From: Coccinella septempunctata
Taxonomy: Eukaryota; Arthropoda; Insecta; Coleoptera; Coccinellidae
Assembly (NCBI RefSeq): GCF_907165205.1
Contig: NC_058189.1
Location: forward strand, 13,638,001-13,702,000
Reading direction: 5' to 3'
DNA length: 64,000 nt
Part shown: positions 46,702 through 59,149 of the stretch, piece by piece
How the letters are laid out: each line of letters begins with the position of its first letter
How positions within the stretch are numbered: position 1 is the first letter of the stretch
Translations under genes and position numbers: made by a program
Notes under the pieces: model-generated
Told to the model about the DNA's origin: nothing
Databases searched by the model: none
What the model saw: the letters and a program-made list of their open reading frames with translations, nothing else

Positions 46702-49700
46702 TATAAGATATAAATTTCACGTCTATACGCAACAATCTGGAAAATATGATTTTTTTTGTCAACTTCTAACATGGTCAAAATATGAAAGTATCGCATGTTA
46801 CTTAATTTTCGTAACAAACTCCTTCATTTTTTTTATCCTGATGCCTTTCACTCTTGGTGTACTCTTTTCTTTCGTATCTACTCCATTCTAAAGGTTCATT
46901 ATTGGAAATAAGTTGATGTTCCTAAGTGCAATAATTTTACATAAACAAGATATTTTGACGAAATCCTACCCAGAAACTTTGACCCATGTTCAGTTAACCT
47001 TTTTCTGCCAATTTCAAAGATTATGGGTTAAAATTTGTAGGAATTCGATTTTTTTTATGTAAATCGAGAAATATTGATTTTATAGCTTCCCTTTTAATTG
47101 CTATGTTTTCTAATTATTCCTTTTTTGTTGCAGGTAAGAATTATTCTATCCCTATTCTGCTTCATCTGGTGCAAAGTGAGTATTTGAAAATAATTATTTG
47201 TGCAACCAGTTTGGAAAAGCATTATTTATCGTAATGAGCTTCGCTCGTTGAGCCAAAAAATGCAAATACGAAAAATAGTGCTTTCCAAAGTGTTGCACAC
47301 AATATTTGTTCTAAGTTTTGGATACGATTTGTCTATGAATTCAAATATCAAAAGTACCAAAAACGTCTATAAAAGCGTCTTCCTTTTAAATCGTTTAGTG
47401 GCGGAAATTTTTCATTTTTCACTTCGTTACTATGGAAACAAGTATATCTTCATCATCAGTTGCGAAATATTTTACTTTTCGCAACTGATTACGAAAAGTA
47501 AAACGTTCAAAAATGGCAATAAGCTTCAAAAAGTGTCAATTCGAATGTCAAAAAAAAAATTTCATTAGTGCAGAGATACATGACCGATTCATCAAACTGC
47601 TACCTTTTCATTTAGGTGCTCACAACTGAATTATGTATAACGTGTGTAAATCCCCATGGAACACCCAACGCATACCAAACTTATAAACGAAAAGAAAAAA
47701 ACCTCTTAAATTCACGACTGAAAGGGAAATAATTCCTAACACAGATAATGGTCCATTCTTTCGTCAGTTCAACACCACCCAACTATAATTCCTCTGAATT
47801 TACAACCCTTCTGTCAAAATATTATTCAGGTGTTTTTATGATAATCATGGGGGTGATTCGCAGGTAGTTGTCATCCGAGTAAGCACAAAGAAGTTTCCAT
47901 TCTTCTAGAATTTGTGACTTCAGAGGGTGCTATTAATGGAGATTGTAGGTGGAATATAAAATACCCTGCTCTACTGCCCCTTGTCGCACCTGTGTGTTCT
48001 GTCGTATACAATGAAATTCGATCTGCGAACTACCGTAAGAGAAATCGTAAATTCATCATTGTTAAACGGACCTCTCATATCAGACTTCGTTTTTCAACAC
48101 TTTCACATTTTTAACTTGAATTTGTCGAGAGTGTTACGATTTTAAATTCAGTTGCGAATAGAAGGCTCAATTGAAGGTTTTCAAGTAAGTATTCATATTT
48201 TGAATGAAGTCAACAGAATTAATAATCAACTGAAAAAGATGCATAATTTAGTATTTCTTATTGAATAACTTTTTGTTTTATTTAATTCATTTGAAATTCA
48301 ATCTATTCTTCCATCGAATTAGAGTGGAATAAGTAAAACGAAAAATACTATACTTCCTATTTTCCTTGAAAATAAGTAATGTAGATATATATGTGTATTG
48401 ATACATAATATAACTTTCAAGCTATAATTATGTTTCACATACATATAACTTTATTCATTTTTTCATTATTTTCAAAGAAAGTATAGTAATTTTTTCCTAA
48501 ATCGTTTTTCAATAATTTCCCAACAATATGAATTTCTCTTTCATTACTTATATCAATTAAAATTCACTTGATTATAAAGTCATGTTGTCTCTTTACTTTA
48601 TATGTGTTCATCTTATATGTAGCCAATAATAAAATCTGAAATTTTGCGATGGTTGTTGACAAATTATCCTGGTTTTCGTTGAATAGCTGTGAATAACACT
48701 GCTATCAATTTCAAATTGAACTTGGGAAATTATTTCCTAATACTGTCCAATAAAATTCTGCGACTCAAAAAGTGCTGAAATTGGTTGAAACAAAATTCCA
48801 TCGGCTTTCTATCGGAATGCTTGTGAGCGAAAAAATATTAACGAGGCGATAAAACTACCGAATGCTTATACATCACAATTCACTTGAGCTCATGAAAGCT
48901 TTCGTTGAAGCAGCTAATCTTGAACACTAATAATAATATTTCCAAAGTGATAAGTAATTTGAAACGGAAAAATTACCCAGATTAAAACCTTTATCTATCG
49001 GAAACAAAGATTAGTGTATGCCGTGAGAGTTTTGTACCAACCCATTCATTGTTTTGTTACAACAAGATTTCCTGTTTAGATAAGCCTATGTGAATATTCT
49101 GCAAAGTTTGTGCTCATGAAATTAGGTTCGGCTTCACCGTAGGGAGATAATTTTTTTTCACACCAGTTTAGGATAATTATGGCCTAAGAAAGCTTTCAGA
49201 TAGTATAACATGGTGATGTAGTTTGTTGCGTTTTCGGTTTATCATTTTCGAAGATTAACTTTATTAATTTCGATACGAAAATTTCACACCAAACGTTTCA
49301 GAACTGCAGTTAAAGATTAGAAGTTGATTCTATTTAAAATTACTTATATAAACTTGTCCAGCGAAGTTTTCTGGCAAGCTAATATCTGAGTTCAGTTAGA
49401 GCTATCAAACCCTAGAAATATGAGTAGATTATGTGCAAATTATGTGAAATTAATATGTGCAGAACGAGTTTTTCATCATCATGTATTGTCACCTAACCTC
49501 CCACTTTCAATTTGAGGATTGAAAGGATGTTTCTATCCCCTTCCTGCTTATTCTATATTTTCTGTTGGCGCTGATATATTCAGGGTAATGCGTTTCAGAA
49601 TTGAACTATGGTTGAATTGAAGGAGAAAAGAGTATTTGTTTAATTTTATCGTCGACCTGATCACGAATTCTTCTAATGATTTCTCTAATCGATTGTGGAA

Positions 49701-50765
49701 AGAACGAAATGTCATAACTTGTTCTATTTCTTATAAGTTAAGTCTGATAACGTGTCCAAATAGAGATTTCGTCAAATTTTAGGTATTATCTTGAGTAAAC
49801 GCAAACAAAGACAAGCGTCTCGAGTGCAATTTACAGAAGATAGTGTTATTTGCTATCCATTACATGGAATTATATGCCAACCTCATGATCCGTCACGTTC
49901 ATGACATTAGTCATGCATAATATCTTGAGGGTTTGACAGGTAGAAAGGAATAAACAACAAATTATTGACTCCTTCCTTATAGTCCGTATCGCCTTCATCT
50001 ACCTGGCTACAGTCAAAGATTGTTTGACTTGTTTTCGTTTCCTACTACAACAAGGATAGATTGAGTTGAAAATCGCAAAGTAACCAAATTTTTGAAAAAT
50101 AACTGTATACTGTATCCTAAATCTTTTTACAGCCCTCATTCGCACGTTAGTACCTATTGTTACCACATCCACAATCTTTTTGCTTCGCTAATCCGCATCC
50201 ATCATAGTGAGGTGAAAATATTATTTGTTTTCTATTCGCTCTTTCAATTATTCCAAATCATTCAAATCCCCTGCCAATTCACTGCGATATTTGGAGTGAC
50301 CCTAAATAATTTTTCACCAACGACAAAAAAAAAACAATAATATTTTCATAATGTCATTTCATTCTTCAGGAATCATCAAGAAATAAGTACAATCGCATAT
50401 ATATTCATTAAGACGAGAATTTTGTGCGTCGTTATTCATAGGATTGTAACATTCAAATAATTTCACACTGATTAAAGTTTAGAATCGTTAAAACTGATAT
50501 TTTCTCAAATAATAACTCCCCAATGGGATATATTTTCGGCTGGATTCTTAAGATCATTTTACATTAATGGGATGGATAATTACAGCCATTATTCTTTCAT
50601 GTTAAAGAAACCAGTAGTAACGCTGAATTCCTTATATTTATATAAGTTTCAGAAAATGAAATCGTCTTCTGCAATGGAAATAATTTTAACTTGAATGATG
50701 ATTGTGATTTAACATTTTGCCATCATTTGGAACCTGTAAGAACATGAAGTCTTAAGCCTATTTGC
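46702..50765. other. Longest unassigned block; one overlapping hairpin pair
   Basis: Except for the hairpins at 47455-47503, no gene or repeat family is recognised. The 122-codon frame at 47200 starts on a non-ATG codon, lacks domains and runs through the hairpins. Confidence 0.4.
47455..47503. repeat. Two overlapping, mutually exclusive perfect hairpins
   Basis: ATCAGTTGCGAAA pairs perfectly with TTTCGCAACTGAT (47455-47489). TTTTACTTTTCG pairs perfectly with CGAAAAGTAAAA (47470-47503). The second arm of the first hairpin overlaps the first arm and loop of the second, so a single strand can form only one at a time. Confidence 0.85.
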
Positions 50766-51809
50766 AACAGCCGAAAATTCTCTAGAGAATTCACTCCATG
50801 CAACATGAATTCTCTGCAGTTATACTCCATTCACTTTTATTTTAGCACTCGGTTGTCCATGGAAATTTGACACATTTCACTCTGTATAGTACGAAAATGT
50901 GGGGTTATGACGCTTGTCAAAACATTTTTGGGTTTTATATCAGCGCTATGTCGTCCGTTGTACGTAAAAGTCTCAGTATTTACGTATTTTATCACAATGT
51001 CGAATCACTTCGGAAAATATTTGACGAAAATAATTGAAGTTTATACAAACTGATCGAAGGCATACCAAATCTAGTTATTTGCATGGGAAATACAAGAGAT
51101 CAGTTTTTAAATATATTTATCTTTGCTATGGAAGAAGATTGAATTATTGACACATATTATGCAGTAGCTTCAGGAGGGGTAATGTTGGTTATTTTCTTTG
51201 GCTAAAGGCTGAAGACGTTACATCAGTTGTAGATTTCAAAAAAATCAACCTGAAGATGAAAAGCATCTGATGAAGTGGTAGGGAATGAATATCTCTCTAA
51301 GGAACTAACGGATAATTACAAGAATGTTAAATTCTTCAACAAAAAATCATCTTCCATCAATGAAAGTTAAAATAATTAAAGGAAGCTTCAAGGCAAGAGT
51401 TCACCTTTTAACAGAACTTTCATATGAATTAACAATTAACTGGACAACTGGCTCGTATTTATGGCTGTTTATTTATAATATTTTGATATAATAATTATAC
51501 ATCTATTGATCTCTTAAGACATTTACTATGTAGAGGACAAGTCAAATGAAAAATAGAATAATCAATTTTCTGGAACTTATTCTACGATGACATTAATCTA
51601 AAATCCTATGGTAACTTTTGGCATTTATTCACCATAAAAAAAATTCTCTTTATTTCAAAATACCACCACGTTTTTGGGTCTCCCAATAGAAGGAAATTCC
51701 TTGTCATCCTCTTCATTCACATGCAATCTTTCTGTTTGTGGAAACATTCAGCTTATTATTTTAGTCGTTTAAATTCTGTAGAGAATTATCTAGAGAATTT
51801 TCGGCTGTT
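50766..51809. mobile_element. Inverted-repeat-bounded unit enclosing a truncated family A copy
   Basis: AACAGCCGAAAATTCTCTAG at the left is mirrored by CTAGAGAATTTTCGGCTGTT at the right. Within lies family A copy A4, which is intact on the left but cut off on the right. Either A4 inserted into an older MITE followed by a deletion, or the outer repeats are a separate rearrangement. No target duplication of the outer unit was seen. Confidence 0.6.
50825..51775 (+). mobile_element. Family A TA-flanked element, copy A4 (right end missing)
   Basis: TA-CTCCATTCACTTTTATTTTA begins the copy, and homology to A2 continues to about GTCGTTTAAAT at 51775. There it stops, about 270 bp short of the usual right terminus. 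Confidence 0.8.
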
Positions 51810-52577
51810 ACCAACCGACTTTAGTCGATATTGAGAGAGTTTTCTTAAGAAAATTTCTCCTTTTCAAAGGTTCTAAAACTTAAAAATAATAAACCTTCAC
51901 GTCTAACAGAGAGGTAGGTGTTGATGAACAACATTTTGTTGTAACACGCCCCTCCCTCTGGTCCCTCCACTTTCTTCACATCCAGCAGAAAATCTAATAG
52001 TACAAACGACCCCGATTAACCACCTGCACGTCTGGGTTGCGGGTCTGTCTAAATATATCCCCAAAAGAAAACAGAAAGAGGACATTATTGCCACATTCCG
52101 ACAACCACTTCAAAACATGTGTGGTGCCTTATTAACTATACGGAATTCCTCATTTAGTTTAAACTTCCCCCGGTCTCAGATGTCAAGGGGTGATTCCATA
52201 AGTCATTTTAATGTCATGCCCTAATAAATATTTAACCCAAGTGTCGAGACTTGGGGCGTCGATATAGGGTCTGGTTTTGTCGTTGTCGTTCATTATTGGA
52301 CCATCATCTATGTATTATATGAAGGGTGAGCTTTCGATGTGTACGTATACAGGGCGTATATAAAGATGGGGCTTTTTTTAACAGAAGGTAGAACTGGTCA
52401 AAATAAAGAGTTTCATCAAAAATGATCTAGAAAAACTTTCAATGTAACAAATTTAACTTTAACGATTTAATAAAATGACAAATTTCGGTACCAACTGATA
52501 GAAGAAGGCACAAGTGTTTTTCCAAAATTGTCATCACAATCTTCTTGTTCCAACACACCAACGGTATTAAGCATATA
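51810..52577. other. Unassigned; one CAGGGCG terminus at 52350
   Basis: GTATA-CAGGGCGTATATAAAG at 52350 looks like another CAGGGTG-type end facing right; its partner was not found. About 51900-52260 is somewhat C+G-richer without a supported exon. Confidence 0.35.
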
Positions 52578-52836
52578 TTCGTAAATCTGCTAACCCCTGA
52601 ACCCTTTTAAATACAGGTACTTGATGATGGCTCGATACTCCAATTTTTCGATTTTCACAATTTCGATGGACATCTTCTTTCTTTTAATTTATTGCTTAAC
52701 TCTGGTTTACTTTTTTGACCTCAAACTTCACAATGAGACTTCTAATGAGTTAGTGTTCTTTGCTATGGTAACGCAACATACTTTTTTTTAAGCATGGAAC
52801 TGGTCTAGGCTAACTAGATATCAATACATCCTCGTA
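52578..52836 (-). mobile_element. Mariner fragment, one end
   Basis: It matches the 5' (minus-strand) third of the mariner at 13381-14148: TTGCTATGGTAACGCAA, GCATGGAACTGGTCTA, and the inverted terminus CAATACATCCTCGTA followed by TA. It carries no catalytic coding sequence. Confidence 0.85.
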
Positions 52837-52838
52837 TA

Positions 52839-54372
52839 CCTACCTAAATCTTTCAATTGGGCGATTCGTGCTCAAAAATATCAAAGCATGCAAAAGCATT
52901 TTTTCTAATTATTGTTGTCGTTCCCTAGTTGAATGAAATCCGTGAATCCAGAAGTATCAGTACGATCACCATGAAGAGCTGTTTCTAGTAATAATTAAAT
53001 TGAAGTTAAGACCGTTAAATTCTCTCTTGAGATCGCGAGATTGGATGATAGAATTGTGTAATTCCGAATCTTTACGAATACTCGTTATAAAAATATTTTC
53101 AAGAAATCTTAATGAAATGTAATGACAGAGGCACGCTACAATCATCCCGGCTGTTATATTGTCATTATAAAGCAATTTGTTCAAATTAGCAGAGCTCGCG
53201 ACGAAGCCTTGAATTCATATAATATTCACAGCGAATGATTCCCTTATAAAAACTAAATTAAATGGAAAATGCCCGAGAAATTAGCGCTTTAAGCTATGAA
53301 TCTTAAAAAGTTACAGATCACACCACACATTAAATAAAAGACACAGATATTTTTTTCTACAACGTTGAATTCCAACGAACATAAATAATCATCCAGTATT
53401 TTTCACTCAACGAACTTATTCACCTTTCAAATAGATAAGTAGAAGACAAAAAAATACTGGAACAATACTTCCAATACTTTACTTTTCCACTTCTACGTCA
53501 TCACCCTTCCAATCGGATTTTAATTGAATTGCAACTTCTTTCTATACCTACTCTTAATTATCACAAAGTGGTAGTGTTATTTTACCATAAGTGACATTGA
53601 CTCTTCAGTAAACAGAACGTCTGCTAAGCCATTTGGCTCCGATTCTGACTCAGAATATTCACTAACAAGCCAAAATTTAAAATGATCAATGCAAGTAAAG
53701 CGAATTCGGACCTTTATTGCTCAGAATATGGGCTTTTTATCCCCTTTTTCATAGGGGTAAAAACGTTCAACTCAATGAACTTTATATGTATTTCGTGAAA
53801 TTTCCTGTATAGAAGTATGTATTTAGATATTCAAAATACTATTAGAACACCGAGCCTTTCTTGTTGGTAGTACGTGAATATCCCTAAGTAGAAGCTTCGT
53901 CATAATGATATAAAAAAAATACCTGCACCGACTCGTTCCCGTTCCCTTTATTCCTATCTAAATAACATGAAAACTCCTACAAAAGAAACGTACTCCTATT
54001 TGACCGCGTTATCAGGTTGATATTCTGTATTTGACTAGGACAAATGTTTGTCCAAGACACGCTCGTTGTATGGAGGTTTTATTTCAGATAAATAATCGGA
54101 TAATGCTGCTCTTAGAAGTAGTAGATTGAGGAGAATAACCTCTACGGCCAAGTGTTGTGGGCGCGTTCTGTCTTCAGGGTAACCTGAGCCGCAAGAACTT
54201 TGAGATCGTGACTTTTGCCTTTCCATACCGTTACTGAATCTGTATGGAGCGCCCTGTTTATAATGTAACGTGAAAAAGACGTTCGTCTCCTAGGTAATGG
54301 TCTACATAATACGAATGACCCTTCCAATATGTCAATTGAAACTTCTATATGTTTTTTTTTCGATATTACCTA
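52839..54372. other. Unassigned A+T-rich sequence
   Basis: About 54030-54300 is C+G-richer with overlapping minus-strand frames of about 60 codons. No splice signal or domain supports an exon. Confidence 0.35.
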
Positions 54373-54374
54373 TA

Positions 54375-55558
54375 CTCCATTCACTTTTATTTTAGCAGTC
54401 GGTTTGACACATTTCACTCTGTATAGTACGAAAATGTGGGGTTATGACGCTTGTTAAAACATTTTTGGGTTTTAAATCAGCGCTATGTTGTCCGTTCTAC
54501 GTAAAAGTTTCTGTTATTACGTATTTTATCACAATGTCGAATCTCTTCGGAAAATATGTGACGAACATTATTGAAGTTTATGCCAACTGATTAAAGGCAT
54601 ACCGAATCCAGTTATTCGCATGGGAAATATAAGAGATCAGTATAATATCATAATATGCACCAGCTTGAGGAGAGTTAATGTTCGTTATCTTCTTTGGCTA
54701 AAGTTTGAATACGTTACATCAGTTGTAGATTTCAAAAATATTAACCCGAAGATGAAATGCATATGATGCAGTCGTTGGGAATGGGTATCTCCCGAAGGAA
54801 TTAACAAATAATTACAAGAATGTTAAATTCTTCAACAAAAATATCTTGCATCATTATAGGTAAAACGAATTGAAGGAAGTTTCAATCAAGAGGACCTTCA
54901 CCTTTGAACAAAAATTTCACATGAATAAACAATTAGCAGGACAACTGGCGCGTATTTGTGGATGTTCATCTTAATGCATATATATAATAGCTATAATTAT
55001 AGGTATTTTATTGGTACCTTAAGACATTTACAATGTATAGGACAAGTCAAATGAAAAATAGAATAGGGAACTTATTCTACGATGACATTCATCGAAAATC
55101 CTTTAGTAAACTTTTCACATTAATTCACTAAAACATAAAATTCTCGAATGCCACCACTTTTTTGGGTCTCCGAATAGAAGGAAATTCTTTGTCATCCTCT
55201 TCATTCACAATCTTTCTCATTGTGGAAATATTCAGCTGAAATATAAGTCGTTTAGATTCAGATGAAACATTATATAAATTCTCCTACATCGAATATGTTC
55301 GCTACCGTCTGACGTATTGTGGATTTTAGAATATAAGGGTATAACTATTTGAATGAGCGGGCCTGAATTCTAAATAGCACTTTGTCAAACCCTGTCTCTT
55401 TTTTCAATCACTTTCGGCATTTTCGTCATATTAATTGATATTAGTTGTGGCAACGGCGTTATAACATTAACGACATTTCATGAGTGCCAACCTTACTCCG
55501 TTCTAGTTACAAAAATTATTTCATGGCCAACCGACTGCTAAAATGAATGTGAATGCAG
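54375..55558 (+). mobile_element. Family A TA-flanked element, copy A5 (complete)
   Basis: TA-CTCCATTCACTTTTATTTTA at the left; at the right CCAACCGACTGC then GAATGCAG, one base off the usual GAATGGAG. It is about 1184 bp, collinear with A2, with a small deletion in the left inverted repeat. No open frame. Confidence 0.85.
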
Positions 55559-56462
55559 AATAGAAGTTCAAGCATTAGCAATCAATATACAGAACATTAA
55601 CATTTTTTCTCAGATATTCGTTTACTCCCTTCATGAAAATCTGTTGAACCTACAGCAAAATCGTACCAGAAACACTTTTTTTTATTTAGATTAAACGAGG
55701 TATCTGCAAACAGTGTCATATTTGCATAAATGTCTACAGAAAATTTACCATCTATTTTTGCAATTGCATACCTTATAAATCGAATTTAAAACACGCTTTT
55801 AGTAACAGAATTGAAGCAAATCTCACATTTGGCATCATTATGTAGCTGTCAGTAACTTCCGAATTCAATAACCCGATACCTGTTAGCGCAATAATTCATA
55901 AAAGCGTAACAAGAGATGAGAACTCAGGAGCTAATTGAACAAAATTCATACAAGAACCGTTGTGACGGATATTTTTGAAGAGCAATAAATTATTTCGGGA
56001 CATTGCAGTTGGGCTGGTCACAATCTCTACCTCGAAACGTGAAACAATTCCTCCTTGTTTTAATTAAATGAGAAACAAGAATAATTGAAAGCCAGAATCA
56101 AAATTGTCCGGATATCCATTAGTGAACGCACTCGAATACTTGTGTGATTTCTGGACTTTTTATTGAACAAACAACTGTTCCCCACGAGATGAAAAACAAA
56201 TCGACATTTTTATTCATTTATTAATATGGAGGTACTGTTATATAATTATTTCGTTCAACCGGTAAAAATTCTTATATCGGAAAGAATTTGGCTTTAATGA
56301 ATCTCATGAGGAGCCGCCAAACATTTTATCAGCGAATTCTGGATTATATTTCATTTAAATTCCTTTATCTTTGTAATGGGTAGTGTCGGTCTCAGAGCAA
56401 TGGATTCCCAAAAACCCAACGATTTTTTCAGTAATTCCTATAGTCATTTGGTTGACTACCGG
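55559..56462. other. Unassigned A+T-rich sequence
   Basis: No gene or repeat recognised. Confidence 0.4.
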
Positions 56463-56464
56463 TA

Positions 56465-57132
56465 GATTCGGGTGACTTGGGACAGTCCTGTAACTTGGGA
56501 CAATTACCCCCCTTGCAGATTTTTTTGTTTCTTACCATTTATGAGTGAAGGGACAAATTTATAAGATTGTGTAGCGTCTTTTCGGTTAGTTTAATAATTA
56601 ATTCCTGGTGAGTTTGCCGTGACCAGAGCGTTTGAATTGACAGAAAAAATTAACGAATTCAGGAGAGTAAAAGCGCGTTTTTTTATGGCCCTTATACTTT
56701 CTAGTGTCTTGTACATGTGTTTCACTTTGTGCATGTGTAATTTTTTTTTCTGGATACGTGGGATATTGGGATATTAGATATTTCATGAAACAAGGTTGTT
56801 TACAAATTAAACGACAACGCAGATCTCATTCATTTATTTTGTTGTTTCATAGGGTGACTTGGGACAATGCCGAATAGATACAAGTGGGGCATTGGCAGTA
56901 GGAAATATGCCGATTTTTCGGAGGATATTATTATTTACGTTATTTGCACAAAGAAATCACCAAAGAATAAAAGAAATCAAAGTTCCCTTGTATTGATTAG
57001 TTTTTTTACATTAGAGTTGCAATATATTTACTTTCGCTGTAATAGGGGTTTATCATTTAATTTCCTTACCGAATTTCAACTATATAATCACAAATTCTAA
57101 TTTTTCTAAACTATACATCGTCCTAAGTCATC
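56465..57132 (+). mobile_element. Pogo-like deletion derivative with transposase N-terminus
   Basis: The left end TA-GATTCGGGTGACTTGGGAC is mirrored loosely by GTCCTAAGTCATC-TA at 57120-57134. The phrase GGGTGACTTGGGACA recurs just before the ATG at 56867. From there 28 codons read MPNRYKWGIGSRKYADFSED and a little beyond. This resembles the start of pogo/jerky-type transposases, just ahead of their psq-type helix-turn-helix. The frame then decays, and no DDE region follows. The element is short and non-autonomous. The assignment rests on the N-terminus and TA flanks. Confidence 0.5.
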
Positions 57133-57362
57133 TATTTCATTTGAGAGTTGAGAAATTAATAGATTTTAACTTATGTGCCAGCCTCCCAAATAAGTGGGTG
57201 ACAAGTATATTTCATTTTTTTCAAAATTTATATCCGAATTCTGAAGCTTGGTATATATCCTAATCAATAGTCTGAGTCATTAAGCATATTCGAACCACTT
57301 TTTCAGATAAAAATAGGTCACCGTTTGTAAAATATGACAAGTTGAATTCAACAATCGTTTTA

Positions 57363-57594
57363 CAGGGTTGGCAATGGTTTGCACACATGCAAACTATACA
57401 AAATGAACAATATCATTTATTTCAAACTTCACATTGAAACCAAGCCAATGAATTTCGTCACTTTTCTGTCTTCTATATTCAGATCTTAACAAAAGTTGAA
57501 TTCGAATATGTTTAATATAAGATGAGTTTGACAATTTCGTAATTTCTGGTGAGTAGGTTTTGTTCTGAAAGTCGATCGAGTTAGGGACACCCTG
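57363..57594. mobile_element. Short element with CAGGGT/ACACCCTG ends
   Basis: TA-CAGGGTTGGC on the left and GGGACACCCTG-TA on the right, 232 bp. Only the last bases are inverted, so the pairing of these two ends is tentative. Confidence 0.4.
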
Positions 57595-59149
57595 TAAACA
57601 TGCACACTCTATTCGAACACTGACATTCGATTTATAACTCATTAAGCCCAATGCTTTCAATTATAGGTTTCTCCTGCATATGGATAGAAAAGCAATAAAA
57701 ATTTTAATGGATCCCCTTTATATTCATATTGGCAATATTACGTCTGTCTATTATTCAGATGATGAAATCTCACTGGTACTGGAATATCAATCAAACTGAT
57801 TGGCTTTCATTATTGCCCCAGTAACTCTTTATGTATTGAGCTTTGATTGTAATTGATATGCCGTCTTCTAGAGAAGAAGTTCAGGAGGAGATTGTTAATT
57901 TCAATTGAAACTCGATTCCATTGCTGGGCCACTACAAATGTTCTCGATTACTGCATTCATCCTTTACTTTTTTAAAACAAAGAATTGTTTTTCGAATCTG
58001 GTTTGTAGACTAGACTTTTGAAATAAATTGAAAATAAACATATTTCCCAAGGTTTTAGATAGTAAATAGAATAGATATGTAAACTAATAATTATGCAACA
58101 AAGTATTACAAAGGGAATTGTGGTCCAGACATAATGAACAATAATATCGAAATATCAATCATGACTGGTTATCCAAAATATGGATCAGCTCTAACTCAAT
58201 GAAAAAAAAAATTCAGAACAAATATTGGAAATAATTTTTTCATTCATTAAATTCTTTTTTGGTATACGTCTTTCAAAGGTGCAGCAGCTCCTATATTATT
58301 CTTTATTCAACGTATAATCTGGATAGATATTTTCAGGTTTCGGTTTTTGTTTTAATCGTAAAAAAATTTTCCCTAATTCTTCTAACATCATTTCACCGAA
58401 AGACGTTAATTTTTTCCAGTATAATAATAACCGCAATTGCAAGTATTGACTAGTAAGTGTTTGCCTCGAATGTCTATTGGGTTTTTCGAGCATCAAAAAC
58501 ACAATTAAGAGGTTATTTTTCTGCTAATGATTCAACTCAATTAATGAAATTCCGGAAGTTCAGTCATCTAACCGCGGTTATCTTTAGCGTAGTTTGTGCA
58601 GTTTCAATTTGCTGAAATTATATCAATTGTCCACAGGAAGTCGTAAAAACTTTTTGCTAATATCACCCCTCAAACTATATGTCTGAGCTAGTCCACCACA
58701 GGATATAAAAATGCCCCAAAAGAAACAAATAATATTTTAATGAAACAGGGTCGGCTAAGGGTTAATTTCAGATTTAACTAGCGGTACCCCTCTATTAAAG
58801 GTAATAAAATATCTTCTTCTGTCCGCTTTGACAAAATGGTCTCACTTCTTAGTTGAAAAATGATTTTGGGTTTTTCGGTGAAGTTACCTGCTGAGGCAGA
58901 AGGGTGTTTGGGAAAATCTTAGACTGTGCTCGTAATAAATCGAATTCTACGTTTTGCACTTATAGACCGATTTTTGAAAATGTTATGAAAGTATACTACG
59001 AAGAAATTATAAGATTTCCTTTGAAAAAGAGAACTTCTGTTTTTTATATTTTATAAACTGACTGTAATGCTATAAAACTCTTGAGTTATCCATTTCAATC
59101 TGAGGTTTACGTATAATACTGGACGAACAAAACAAACAAAAGGTACAGA
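57595..59149. other. Unassigned A+T-rich sequence
   Basis: No gene or repeat recognised. Confidence 0.4.

Noticed and set aside
47200..47568. 122-codon open frame
   Set aside because: Non-ATG start, A+T-rich lysine/phenylalanine-rich composition, and it runs through two perfect hairpins.
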